47,445 nt of DNA from an uncultured Clostridia bacterium. Its GTDB lineage: Bacteria > Bacillota > Clostridia > Christensenellales > UBA1242. The translations under genes were made by a program, and so were the position numbers. Positions 20,001 to 27,449 of this stretch are shown here, piece after piece. The stretch covers positions 108,692-156,136 of the forward strand of contig CALVZK010000002.1 in assembly GCA_944372505.1 (NCBI GenBank), given 5' to 3'. The first letter of the stretch is position 1. Every line of letters starts with the position of its first letter. The notes under the pieces were generated by a model. That model did no database searches and was not told the DNA's origin. It saw only the letters and a list, made by a program, of their open reading frames with translations.

Positions 20001-21226
20001 AAGGAACATATAAACTTCAATATGAAGTGTATTTAATGAGATACAAAACTAGTCAAGTAACAGAAACTCCTACAACAGGGAAATTATTCTTGGATGAAAA
20101 TGGAAGGGTTAAATATTACGACGGTAGTAAAGAATATTTTGTATTTATCGAAGAAAATGTAAATTATGGAAAATCAGAAGATGAAGTTACTGAAGGTACA
20201 AATATAAAAGACAAGTATATTATAGCTGTAAATGAAAATATTACTGGAATAGGGACAAGTTCTTTAGATTCTTCAGTAGTTGATGGAATGGTTGAATTAT
20301 TTGTATTAACAAGTGATATACAAACAATAACCGTAAGTGAAGTAGTAATTACTGTATCAATTGACGAAGATGCTTATGCTATTACTAAATATCCTACTAT
20401 CGATAAAGATAATCCTACACCAATTACAATTGTAAAACCTAATGTAGATAAGGGTAATATTGATTTAGAGGCATCTACAGTTCAAATAACTAGAACAAGC
20501 GGAAGTTCAACAACAACACTTGCAACTATTACTTTAGCAGAGTGGGAACATCATTTTGATGATGATACAAATAGAAATTTTGATATTCAAGGATCCACAA
20601 TTAATTTATTACTTTTAGATAATGGTAAATATACTATTAAGTATTCAATACAAGCAGTTGATTATTTAGGACAAAAAGTTGGGGATATAAAGACGCTTGA
20701 ATATACAATTTCGAATGGTGATGTTGAAGCTCCTTCTATTGAATTGACTGACGAATTTGTAAAATCAACATATAACCTTGGAGATACTTTAGTCCTTAAT
20801 ATGAGTGGTATTGAAATTACAGATAACAACACATCTGAAGAAGAATTATTAAAAACTTTAGTTATTACTTTAAAAAACACTGATACAGAAGAAAGCTGGA
20901 CTCTTGAAAATGATCCAAATGCAAGTGAAGGAACATATATCTATGAGCACAAATTTGAATCAGCTGGTAACTATACTTTGACAATATCTGTTGAAGATGG
21001 AGCAGGAATAACAGGTTCTCAATCAGTATCATTCACCGTTTCTACTAAAACAACTGATCCAGTAAATGTCACTGAAGTACTTGGTGGAGTATTAATTGGT
21101 CTTTCTGTTGCTCTCTTGGCAGGTGTGGTAATCTACTTCATTGTTTCTAAAGTAAAATTAGACAAGAAGGAGAAATCATACAAGGCAAAAATTGCAAAGA
21201 AAGATGACAAAAATGAAAATCAATAA
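17039..21226 (+). CDS. Large secreted, membrane-anchored surface protein with Ig-like repeats
   Basis: The 1395-residue product has a Sec signal peptide (basic start MTKSKSKFKGFLKG, a hydrophobic core, probable cleavage after NALA at about residue 37). Its long extracellular region is Thr/Ser/Asp/Tyr-rich and made of beta-sandwich units of the bacterial Ig-like type, with recurring endings such as GTYAITYTV, GSYQIIYTIKD, GTYQVVITVSDSS and GNYTLTISVEDGAG. A C-terminal membrane helix (VLGGVLIGLSVALLAGVVIYFIV, around residues 1346-1368) is followed by a Lys-rich tail. There is no LPXTG motif, so it is held by the membrane helix rather than by sortase. It is probably an adhesin or envelope protein. 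A decayed copy of its 3' end lies at 23511-23640. Confidence 0.8.
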   Translation: MTKSKSKFKGFLKGAALGFAVILCSAFFPANAVNALAADLEGEKALSDTYRIEVDGNIEANNNSATVTKGDSFTIPVGVYHSATSGEHIIGTAVSGNITTSKIEVYYKATGDIVKTISGAENEGAVTGLEFIADRVGTYAITYTVIENGTTYSYDFSVTCEADEATFEFKGNDSNIIPSVYDTQLSSKLDGENKNKDIKIPLPTVLDEDGEEILTSADTQYYILDKNGTGIPSIENSKNCFVYISLTNGDEIVTLQGENGNYYIDGDVLVENGSTLNNQEYKLTYTFYQINENGKSFISSTSKTFKVKNGYYYTDSEKETSGYAISADFATTVPSSAVVGVEVSLPSVSATTSSKNSPSSESVDVYYEITVKKMKNGKYEDDVTETVYNKEDNTFKAVEEGSYQIIYTIKDFYGNETTKSFYLDNVKDSQSAQVYMYDAGTDVKNKDGSYSSTSEYKLSSQRVAKNIIVYAIAGTDNMPINEITLRREIRLGSTVRFNVKEQKYNDYNLIFAPSANDNEGEYALYAQIANDNYEIRKQMVVDGLDFTDGEVVKQWLKDNKYLIVTTDGKDASGAYIAGENADINNETVIDQFINAGYAYIKADTSDGNYTFTAGSYNFYYYASDNINAEKSKNYSVTLSSAVDEGIPTINFDTDLQTTYLTNETIEFTPAGASDTVDSRLEVVTAYRYLGEDKTTPVASEQTKQTIQYLLENWNSNDSQKWYVKDRDAKGLVTSEGWFYDLEAETYKIDLSQKPTDAKYVEILCYAIDDNGNVGFYNRIIKIADTTDNDTPVLYKVVNAPEDIESQDYNAPSTIILPTLYFTDSRVEYMNADVMVYKITKDDQGNVTERKLMQSTNMTTRVDTYRGTFSVDGGIFNASSNGTYQVVITVSDSSNHTVSTYFDYVVGGGVIIEDPVIDNITSEPVEIAIDESYRLTTPTISVTASEEYGYIGLNDEDDSNAATYYTTSLVSATSNQYKLDQYEFIGKAKGTYKLQYEVYLMRYKTSQVTETPTTGKLFLDENGRVKYYDGSKEYFVFIEENVNYGKSEDEVTEGTNIKDKYIIAVNENITGIGTSSLDSSVVDGMVELFVLTSDIQTITVSEVVITVSIDEDAYAITKYPTIDKDNPTPITIVKPNVDKGNIDLEASTVQITRTSGSSTTTLATITLAEWEHHFDDDTNRNFDIQGSTINLLLLDNGKYTIKYSIQAVDYLGQKVGDIKTLEYTISNGDVEAPSIELTDEFVKSTYNLGDTLVLNMSGIEITDNNTSEEELLKTLVITLKNTDTEESWTLENDPNASEGTYIYEHKFESAGNYTLTISVEDGAGITGSQSVSFTVSTKTTDPVNVTEVLGGVLIGLSVALLAGVVIYFIVSKVKLDKKEKSYKAKIAKKDDKNENQ

Positions 21227-21231
21227 AATAA

Positions 21232-21260
21232 AAATATCATGTGTAAAACATGATATTTTT
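21232..21260 (+). terminator. Terminator of the surface protein gene
   Basis: AAATATCATG (21232-21241) and CATGATATTT (21249-21258) form a 10-bp stem followed by T residues. Confidence 0.8.
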
Positions 21261-21438
21261 ATTTAAACTATTTGCAAATAAGTTATTAAATGTTTTAAAT
21301 TCTTTGTGTAATTTTATAAAAATTTCATAAACATTCATGATTTTTTCTATGTGAATTAGTTATAAAAATTGACAACATTTTTAATTGGAATTAAAGTCTA
21401 AAAACATAATAATTGTAGGATAGTTAACTCTTTTCGTA

Positions 21439-21467
21439 TTGACTTAAAGATTAAAATGTGATAAACT
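21439..21467 (+). promoter_or_regulatory. Promoter of the HD/RelA module, leaderless
   Basis: TTGACT (21439-21444) and TAAACT (21462-21467) are 17 bases apart. The ATG at 21474 is six bases after the -10, at the predicted +1, and there is no Shine-Dalgarno sequence. Confidence 0.6.
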
Positions 21468-21473
21468 AATATT

Positions 21474-22259
21474 ATGGAAATAACAAAACAAAATATGGAA
21501 GCATATCTTTTTGCTTGTAAAAAACATGAGAATCAAAAAAGAACAGGAACAAGTATCCCCTATATTTCTCATTGTTTAAGTGTAGCAGATATAGTATCTC
21601 AATTTATAACACAAAATAATGAAAAGGGTTATGATTTAAATTTTGCACAAAATGTAGCGTTGCTTCATGATGTTTTAGAAGATACAAAAACAACGTATAT
21701 TGAATTAAAAGAAAAATTTGGTGCTGAAATTGCTAATGCTGTGCAATCTTTAACAAAAGATGTAAAAATTTTAAAGAATAAACAATTAGAAGATAGTTTA
21801 TTAAGAATTCTTAAACAAAGACCAGAAGTCGCATTAGTAAAAATGGCAGATAGATATGATAACTTGAAGAATCTTAATACTGTTTGGGACAAAAAGAAAA
21901 GTTTATGGTATGTTAACCAAGCTTTTCTTATTGTTGATAAATTATATCAAATAGATTATAATATGGCTGAAAAGTTAATGGTCCAAATTGACAACTATAT
22001 TAATCTAATTAATGACAAAGAAAAAAACGGAGGATTTATGATATTTCTAAAAGCAAATAAAGGATATCTTTTTGCTTATGATACAAGCTCTTCAATAACA
22101 TTAAAATTTAAAAATGGTAAATGGGAATTGTCAGAAATATCTTATTCAGTTTTATTTAATGATGAAGATATTAGAGAGATTACTCATATAGAAGCTAAAA
22201 ATATTTATAAAGAAAACGAGCCTCAAAATGTTATAGACGAATTTTTAAAAAGTTTATAG
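21474..22259 (+). CDS. Stand-alone HD-domain (p)ppGpp hydrolase-like protein
   Basis: The 261-residue product has a SpoT/MESH1-type HD domain over residues 10-175: KKHENQKR, SHCLSVADIV with His33, LLHDVLEDT with His65-Asp66 and Glu69-Asp70, FGAEIANAVQSLTKD, and VKMADRYDNL with Asp126 and Asn130. This is the complete Mn-dependent 3'-pyrophosphohydrolase set, so hydrolysis of alarmones or pyrophosphorylated products is likely. The last 80 residues are an extra domain of unknown type (FMIFLKANKGYLFAYDTSS). It is 14 bases before a RelA/SpoT-synthetase-like gene. The pair resembles a split RSH enzyme or a toxSAS toxin with its hydrolase antitoxin; the latter is inference. Confidence 0.8.
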   Translation: MEITKQNMEAYLFACKKHENQKRTGTSIPYISHCLSVADIVSQFITQNNEKGYDLNFAQNVALLHDVLEDTKTTYIELKEKFGAEIANAVQSLTKDVKILKNKQLEDSLLRILKQRPEVALVKMADRYDNLKNLNTVWDKKKSLWYVNQAFLIVDKLYQIDYNMAEKLMVQIDNYINLINDKEKNGGFMIFLKANKGYLFAYDTSSSITLKFKNGKWELSEISYSVLFNDEDIREITHIEAKNIYKENEPQNVIDEFLKSL

Positions 22260-22273
22260 TTGGGGAGATTTTT

Positions 22274-23476
22274 ATGATAAAAAAGTTAGAGCGCTATTAT
22301 AATTATTATGGAATTAATGCTCCTGATAAAAAATTTGAAGTTATACAAAATCCTGGAGCTAAATCTATAAAAAGTTTAAAAGATAAAATACAACGTAAAA
22401 TTGAAATTGAGGGAAATCTCGATTATAAATTAGCTGATATTAGGGATATGGCTCGTTGTTCTGTTTTGCTTAATTCTTATAGAGATATTCCTCAATTTTT
22501 GTTGCAATTAAAACAAAAATATCCATCTTTAAATGGTTATATTGCAAGATTTCCAAGTGGATATAAAGGAATTCATTTAAATTTTAATATAGATGGGATA
22601 ACAGTTGAACTACAATTAAGTACGCAAAGATCATGGGAAGTAAAGCAATTGACGGAATACTGTTATGTAAAATGGCGAAATTTTAATCTTAAAGATAGGG
22701 AAAAAACTATTAGAGAACAAGAAGCAAATCTTGAAAGATTAAAAGAAAATTTAAAGACTTTCAGAGAAGAAGGAAAAGATGTTGAAAAATTACAAGCTGA
22801 AGTTGAAAGACTAGACAAGTATATTATAGATTTGAAAATTGAATTAAAAAACGATTTAAAAATGCAAAAACAAGAAAATGATATGACTAGAGAACTTTAT
22901 GAAGAATTGCATAGTGACGGAGAACTAGCTAGCGTTGAAGATGAAATTGAGAGTATTTTTTCTTCATTTAGTGCTAATTTAAATTCTGAAAACAAAAATA
23001 ATAATTCTGAATTGAATGATATCATTAACAATACTTTTACTTTAGATGAAGATGGAAAGGTTGATAGTGAAGAGCTGGATTATTTTGTAAATAAGACTTA
23101 TAAAGTAGCATCTTCAATTCAATCCACATTAATAAAAAATATTGACGATATTCTAAAATTACAAAATAAAGATGTAATTATAGACGACAAAATTTTGGAA
23201 GGTACAAAAATTTCAAGAGAATTAATGCTACTCTATAGTGAAATTTTGAAGGAAAAATTAAAAGATAGTGTGAATTTATTGGAAGAATACGGATCCCAAA
23301 TATTAAATGAGAGATATAATTTTTCTGTTTGTGTTACGAGGTTTGCACTTGAAAATGGATTAGAAAATAACGATTGTTTTACAATTATTAACAAATATGT
23401 ACAAAATAATTCTAATACAATTCAAATGAAATTTATAGATTTAAGCGAGTTTGAAAAATTCCAAGAATTTGAATAA
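22274..23476 (+). CDS. Divergent RelA/SpoT nucleotidyltransferase-like protein with coiled coil
   Basis: The 400-residue product carries a RelA/SpoT-type pyrophosphotransferase fold in its first 135 residues: GAKSIKSLKDK (Lys30, Ser34, Lys38, the K-x3-S-x3-K substrate strand), LADIRDMARCSVL with conserved acidic residues, GYKGIHLNF (Gly96-Tyr97, His101) and VELQLST with the catalytic-type Glu112 and Gln114. A coiled coil of about 60 residues (EANLERLKENLKTF onward) and a helical C-terminal region follow, with no TGS, helical or ACT domain. That distinguishes it from housekeeping Rel. GGGGAG lies before the ATG. It could make (p)ppGpp-type alarmones or modify tRNA like a toxSAS toxin; sequence alone cannot decide. 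Confidence 0.7.
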   Translation: MIKKLERYYNYYGINAPDKKFEVIQNPGAKSIKSLKDKIQRKIEIEGNLDYKLADIRDMARCSVLLNSYRDIPQFLLQLKQKYPSLNGYIARFPSGYKGIHLNFNIDGITVELQLSTQRSWEVKQLTEYCYVKWRNFNLKDREKTIREQEANLERLKENLKTFREEGKDVEKLQAEVERLDKYIIDLKIELKNDLKMQKQENDMTRELYEELHSDGELASVEDEIESIFSSFSANLNSENKNNNSELNDIINNTFTLDEDGKVDSEELDYFVNKTYKVASSIQSTLIKNIDDILKLQNKDVIIDDKILEGTKISRELMLLYSEILKEKLKDSVNLLEEYGSQILNERYNFSVCVTRFALENGLENNDCFTIINKYVQNNSNTIQMKFIDLSEFEKFQEFE

Positions 23477-23510
23477 TTAATATAATTAAATTGAGAGTTT
23501 TAGCATTTAG

Positions 23511-23640
23511 GCTCTCAATCAGTATCATTCACAATATCTATTAAAACAACAGATTCAATAATTGTTACATTAGTGGAGTACTAATTGGTCTTTTTGAAAT
23601 ACTCTTGGCAGGTGTGATAATTTACTTCATTACGTTAAAT
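23511..23640 (+). pseudogene. Decayed duplicate of the surface protein 3' end
   Basis: This stretch matches 21014-21160, the end of the 1395-residue surface protein gene, with shared blocks such as CTCAATCAGTATCATTCA and CTCTTGGCAGGTGTG. Translated, it gives GSQSVSFTISIKTTDS, then a stop and a frame change, then GVLIGLF and LLAGVIIYFIT, against GSQSVSFTVSTKTTDP and GVLIGLSVALLAGVVIYFIV in the intact gene. It is therefore a dead fragment. Together with the intact end it brackets the HD/RelA gene pair as imperfect direct repeats. Confidence 0.85.
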
Positions 23641-23681
23641 TTAAAATTTGTAATATTTTTTTATTTATTTCTTAACAAAAA

Positions 23682-23717
23682 TGCACCTTGTTAAGTTATA
23701 AAACTTTTTTGGTGCAA
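23682..23717 (-). terminator. Terminator of the 23744-25075 gene
   Basis: On the minus strand TTGCACC and GGTGCA pair across the loop and are followed by T residues. A second perfect 8-bp inverted repeat, CTTAACAA (23671-23678) and TTGTTAAG (23688-23695), overlaps it. Confidence 0.55.
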
Positions 23718-23743
23718 TTTATCTTTGTCGTTTTTATCATTTT

Positions 23744-25075
23744 TTATTCAATTATTCTATCAAAGTCTATAGGGGCAAGACAAAGGTCGTTTTCTAACAA
23801 ACATTGAAAATATCCATCATAAGTTAAATTTTTTATAATGTTATATGGGAGAGGTTCTGGTGCTGTATATTTTTCGTAGGCATTAGGATCAATATAAATA
23901 ATAGGAATTTGCATTACACTAGCAATTTTTATAATTTCTTCAGATGGATTATCACTTTGTATTAAAATATAGTCTGGTTTTGGAATAAAACCGCTACTTT
24001 TTAAAGCTATTTCGTTGTAAACGCTTGTTTTTTTTAAAAATTCTGGTATAGGGTAAAAGTCTTGTTTAGAACAGGTTATATTCTTTAAAAATTTAAACTG
24101 ATTTGTTTGCATATCTTTGATGCCACAAGCTATTATATCTGCATTTTCAAGATTTTCTGGTAAATATCCAAAAGTTATCCTATATTTTTGACAAAATGTT
24201 TGATTTATAGATTGATCGATAAGACTATAACAGCAAGCATATTGTTTTCTTATTTGGCTTTCATACTCGTCTAGTGCTTGAGGACCATACATCCAATCTT
24301 CAATAGCCATACTATGAACAAGTAATTGAAAAGATGATTGTGATTTTGTTTGATTTTTTAATGTAAAAAATTTTACTTCTCTATTTTCTTCAGTTTTGAT
24401 TATTTCTGGTTCAATTCCTTTAAACATTGTTTTTTTTGAAAATCCTAGATATGCCGTCAATTCAGCAGTAAAATCTTTTTCTTCAAGATCAAGAAGATCT
24501 CGCACTGCTTTAAAGATGGGACCTTGTTGTAAGAGTGGTCGCGCAAGTTGAATGATCTGGTTCAAATAACCTTGTATTTCTTCAGGTGATGCTTCCTTAA
24601 GGGAAATAAATTCTGAAGTTATATCAAATAAGTCTTTATAAATTGCGAGTTTTTCATTGTACTTTTTATTGCCTTCAGTTCCTTCTCTATCTTTAAGAGT
24701 TAAAAGATTGATTGAAAGGTTGCTTGCTATATCTCTAAAATATAAATCACATATTGCATTTTGAACCTGTTGCAGAGAATATTTTTGAAAATTTTGAATA
24801 ATTTCTGTTTGCAAATTTTTTCGTTCTTCAATCCAACTTTGAGGTAGATTTCTGTCTTTTACAAGTCTATAGAAATGAAAGTTGCTTACTTGTTTTATAA
24901 TAATTTCCTTTGCAAGTTCAGGGTTATCTTTCATTAGTTTGTCAAACTTTTCTTTTGCTATTTCATATCTTTTTCTTAAAAATTCTTCACCATTATGTTG
25001 GGTAGGAGGGGTAGTAATTTCACAAATATAATTTTCTATTATTGTTTTTGCATTAATTATTTGATTTTGATCCAT
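23744..25075 (-). CDS. Unknown 443-residue soluble protein
   Basis: I do not recognise the family. There is no signal peptide or membrane helix. The first 240 residues are helical. From about residue 245 a mixed alpha/beta part begins (FQLLVHSMAIEDWMYGP, YACCYSLIDQSI, ITFGYLPENLENADIIACGIKD), followed by SVYNEIALKSSGF, KPDYILIQSD and QIPIIYIDPNAYEKY. The alternation of HS, SLI, GY and YNEI segments suggests an enzyme-like fold, perhaps a nucleotide-binding or transferase domain, but I cannot name it. It has its own promoter (25094-25122) and a terminator, with the ribosome binding site AAAGGAG. Confidence 0.55.
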   Translation of the reverse strand: MDQNQIINAKTIIENYICEITTPPTQHNGEEFLRKRYEIAKEKFDKLMKDNPELAKEIIIKQVSNFHFYRLVKDRNLPQSWIEERKNLQTEIIQNFQKYSLQQVQNAICDLYFRDIASNLSINLLTLKDREGTEGNKKYNEKLAIYKDLFDITSEFISLKEASPEEIQGYLNQIIQLARPLLQQGPIFKAVRDLLDLEEKDFTAELTAYLGFSKKTMFKGIEPEIIKTEENREVKFFTLKNQTKSQSSFQLLVHSMAIEDWMYGPQALDEYESQIRKQYACCYSLIDQSINQTFCQKYRITFGYLPENLENADIIACGIKDMQTNQFKFLKNITCSKQDFYPIPEFLKKTSVYNEIALKSSGFIPKPDYILIQSDNPSEEIIKIASVMQIPIIYIDPNAYEKYTAPEPLPYNIIKNLTYDGYFQCLLENDLCLAPIDFDRIIE

Positions 25076-25093
25076 TTATTAACTCCTTTTGTC

Positions 25094-25122
25094 ATTGTAC
25101 CATATAAAATGTAAAAATACAA
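25094..25122 (-). promoter_or_regulatory. Promoter of the 443-residue gene
   Basis: On the minus strand TTGTAT (25117-25122) and TACAAT (25094-25099) are 17 bases apart. Confidence 0.55.
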
Positions 25123-25414
25123 TTCTATTATAAAATTTCTTTAAAAATCTTAATAATCACTAATTATGCAATAATAATTTGGAAATAATAAGGTGTCAGA
25201 AAATTTCAAGGTATTAAAACTTTTATTCATAAGGTGAAAGATATGTATAATATTATCATAACTATAAATAATACTTAAATTTAAAATAATCCTGGTAAAA
25301 TACCATACTTATAATATATTTTTTTTGTTTAGCTTTTTAGATATACACCATAATCATTATTTTTTAGTAATGTTATGAAAATGATTTTTATATTGGTTAA
25401 ATAATCAATATTAC
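25123..25414. other. AT-rich intergenic region without a visible gene
   Basis: Between the promoter of the minus-strand gene and that of rplU I see only AT-rich sequence with short runs of T and A. No credible reading frame, hairpin or repeat stands out. Confidence 0.5.
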
Positions 25415-25443
25415 TTGACTTTATAAGGAATTTATGTTATATT
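25415..25443 (+). promoter_or_regulatory. Promoter of rplU-prp-rpmA
   Basis: TTGACT (25415-25420) and TATATT (25438-25443) are 17 bases apart, giving a start near 25450 and a leader of about 85 bases. Confidence 0.7.
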
Positions 25444-25449
25444 ATCAAA

Positions 25450-25533
25450 TGTATCCGTATGCAAAGGGTTCCTTAAGACTATTTTAAATAGCACCCCATA
25501 AGCAACGAGTTTGGTTAGAGGAGGTAAAATAAT
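25450..25533 (+). ncRNA. Ribosomal protein L21 leader
   Basis: The leader holds GGGT (25466-25469) closed with ACCC (25493-25496) and an inner perfect hairpin CTATTT-T-AAATAG (25479-25491), with conserved-looking flanks CCGTATGCAAAGGG and GCAACGAG. Position and general layout match the L21 leader family described for Firmicutes, which controls rplU by feedback. The assignment rests on position and remembered sequence, not on a covariance search. Confidence 0.55.
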
Positions 25534-25842
25534 ATGTTTGCTATAGTACAAAGTGGTGGCAAGCAATACAAAGTTAGCGAAAATGACATTATTAGTGTTG
25601 AAAAATTACCTAATGCCGTTGGAGATAAAATCAAACTTAATGTTTTGCTTGTAAGCGATAATGGAAATGTTGTGGCTGGCAATCCTTTTGTTCAAAATGC
25701 AGAATGTGAAGCAGAAATTGTTGCTCACGGGAAAGGCGATAAAATTGTAGTTTTCAAATATAAGCCTAAAAAGAACGAAAGAAAAAAACAAGGTCATAGA
25801 CAACCATTCACTCAATTAAAAATTTTATCTATTAAAAAATAA
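25534..25842 (+). CDS. rplU: 50S ribosomal protein L21
   Basis: The 102-residue product starts MFAIVQSGGKQYKVSENDII and contains the rRNA-binding KYKPKKNERKKQGHRQPFTQLKI near its end. It binds 23S rRNA together with L20. GAGGAGG precedes the ATG. It is the first gene of the usual rplU-prp-rpmA set. Confidence 0.97.
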   Translation: MFAIVQSGGKQYKVSENDIISVEKLPNAVGDKIKLNVLLVSDNGNVVAGNPFVQNAECEAEIVAHGKGDKIVVFKYKPKKNERKKQGHRQPFTQLKILSIKK

Positions 25843-25850
25843 GGTTCAAA

Positions 25851-26177
25851 ATGACAAGGATTACATTTTTTAAAAAGAGAGGAAAGTTTTTAGGTTTCGT
25901 TGTTAAAGGGCATACAGGAAAAGATGAATATGGCAAAGATCTTTTGTGTGCTCAAATATCAACCGTTGCACAACTTGCTGTTGTTGGTATATGCGAAGTT
26001 GAAAAGTTAAAAACCAAGAATAAAGAAATTTCAGATGGTTATTTAATTTTGGTTTTAGATGATAATGAAGAAAATAATCCATTTGCACAATTTCTATTTA
26101 AAACTTGTTATGAATCTTTTAAGTCTATCATTATTGATGAAAAAAAATACGCAAAATTGGAGGTAAAAAATGTTTAA
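25851..26177 (+). CDS. prp: Ribosomal-processing cysteine protease Prp
   Basis: The 108-residue product is the YsxB-type protease that removes the N-terminal extension of L27 in Firmicutes. The catalytic pair is His21 in VKGHTG and Cys33 in [11 protein letters not shown], with the expected 11 residues between them. It lies between rplU and rpmA and overlaps rpmA by 8 bases. Its target sequence is present in the L27 encoded next door, so enzyme and substrate are a consistent pair. Confidence 0.93.
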   Translation: MTRITFFKKRGKFLGFVVKGHTGKDEYGKDLLCAQISTVAQLAVVGICEVEKLKTKNKEISDGYLILVLDDNEENNPFAQFLFKTCYESFKSIIIDEKKYAKLEVKNV

Positions 26178-26445
26178 GTTTAATGCTCAACTTTTTGCTC
26201 ACAAAAAGGGTGGTGGTAGTACTAAAAATGGCCGTGATAGTCAAAGCAAACGTTTAGGAGTTAAGGCTTACGGCGGAGAAAAGGTTACTGCAGGCTCTAT
26301 TATTGTTAGGCAAAGAGGGACAAAAATATATCCAGGACAAAATGTTGGAATGGGTAAAGATTATACGCTTTTCGCTCTTGTTGATGGCGAAGTGAAATTT
26401 GGTCAAAGCAATAACAAAAAGATTGTATCTATTATTGCTGGTTAA
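26170..26445 (+). CDS. rpmA: 50S ribosomal protein L27 with Prp-cleavable N-terminus
   Basis: The 91-residue product begins [21 protein letters not shown]. Residues 1-9 are the Firmicutes extension, and Prp is expected to cut after Phe9 to expose AHKKGGGS, the tail that reaches the peptidyl transferase centre. The core [25 protein letters not shown] is typical. The ribosome binding site TTGGAGG lies inside the end of prp. obg, which commonly follows rpmA, is absent. Confidence 0.97.
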   Translation: MFKFNAQLFAHKKGGGSTKNGRDSQSKRLGVKAYGGEKVTAGSIIVRQRGTKIYPGQNVGMGKDYTLFALVDGEVKFGQSNNKKIVSIIAG

Positions 26446-26450
26446 TTAAG

Positions 26451-26473
26451 AGAGGAAGTTTCCTCTTTTTTTA
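26451..26473 (+). terminator. Terminator of the rplU operon
   Basis: AGAGGAA and TTCCTCT form a tight stem with a two-base loop and are followed by T residues. Confidence 0.85.
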
Positions 26474-26495
26474 TTAGTTTAATTTAGAGGATATT

Positions 26496-27332
26496 ATGGT
26501 TTATGAAATTTTTAAAAATGGGATTTTAATAAATGATAAAAAATCTTTTAATCCACAACATATTTTTGAATGTGGACAAGTTTTTTGTTATAAAAAGATA
26601 GGGAATACTTTCTTATCATTTCCAAAAAATAAATTTGCTAAAATAGTTGAAAATAAAAACGACTATTTTATTGAAACTAAAGATATAAGTTTTTTTGTTA
26701 ATTATTTCGATTTAAAAACGAACTATGAGGATATAAAAAAGCAACTTTTGCATTTTCCAATAATGATAGAACCCTTAAAGTATGGATATGGAATTAGAAT
26801 TCTAAAGCAAGATTTGTTTGAAACATTAATTTCTTTTATAATTTCCGCTAATAACAATATAAAAAGAATACAACTGATACTAAATAATATAAGAAAAAAT
26901 TTAGGGAACAAAATTTTTGATGATATTTATTCTTTTCCAAATTATGAAATTTTATCAGAACAAGATGAAAATTTTTTTGTGAAAATGGGAGCTGGATATA
27001 GAGCAAAATATATAGTTAATGTATTAAAACAAATTTCTCCAGAAAAACTTATAGAGATTAAAAATCTTGATACTCAATCTTTAAGAAAAGAATTAATAAA
27101 GTTGAGTGGTGTTGGACCGAAAGTAGCAGACTGTATTTTGCTTTTTGGTTATAATAGACAAGATGTCTTTCCAGTAGATACATGGATAAATAAATGTTAC
27201 AATCAATTTTATTATCCAACTTTTAACAGAGAAAAAATAAGAGAAAATTTAGTAAAACAATTTGGTTTTTTAAGTGGATATGCCCAACAATATTTATTTT
27301 ATTATCAACGTTCATTGTTGAATAAAAATTAA
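26496..27332 (+). CDS. ogg: 8-oxoguanine DNA glycosylase/AP lyase, OGG1-like
   Basis: The 278-residue product has the OGG1 layout: an N-terminal beta domain with FNPQHIFECGQVFCYKKI, a helical bundle (LFETLISFIISANNNIKRIQ) and the HhH-GPD motif LSGVGPKVADCILLFGYNRQDVFPVDTW. The Schiff-base lysine is Lys209 and the catalytic aspartate Asp228. It should excise 8-oxoguanine opposite C. Its place right after the rplU operon terminator is not typical. No strong separate promoter was identified; AGAGG precedes the ATG. Confidence 0.88.
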   Translation: MVYEIFKNGILINDKKSFNPQHIFECGQVFCYKKIGNTFLSFPKNKFAKIVENKNDYFIETKDISFFVNYFDLKTNYEDIKKQLLHFPIMIEPLKYGYGIRILKQDLFETLISFIISANNNIKRIQLILNNIRKNLGNKIFDDIYSFPNYEILSEQDENFFVKMGAGYRAKYIVNVLKQISPEKLIEIKNLDTQSLRKELIKLSGVGPKVADCILLFGYNRQDVFPVDTWINKCYNQFYYPTFNREKIRENLVKQFGFLSGYAQQYLFYYQRSLLNKN

Positions 27333-27401
27333 TTTATAAGAAAAATCATGTTTTTTTAAGTTTTTTAATTAAAATTGCTCAAATTTTCTTAAATTAACAT
27401 C

Positions 27402-27430
27402 TTTACAGATAATTAATATTATGGTATAAT
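27402..27430 (+). promoter_or_regulatory. Promoter of floA
   Basis: TTTACA (27402-27407) and TATAAT (27425-27430) are 17 bases apart, followed by AAAGGAG and the ATG at 27450. Confidence 0.7.
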
Positions 27431-27449
27431 ATGTGAAAAGGAGCATAAC

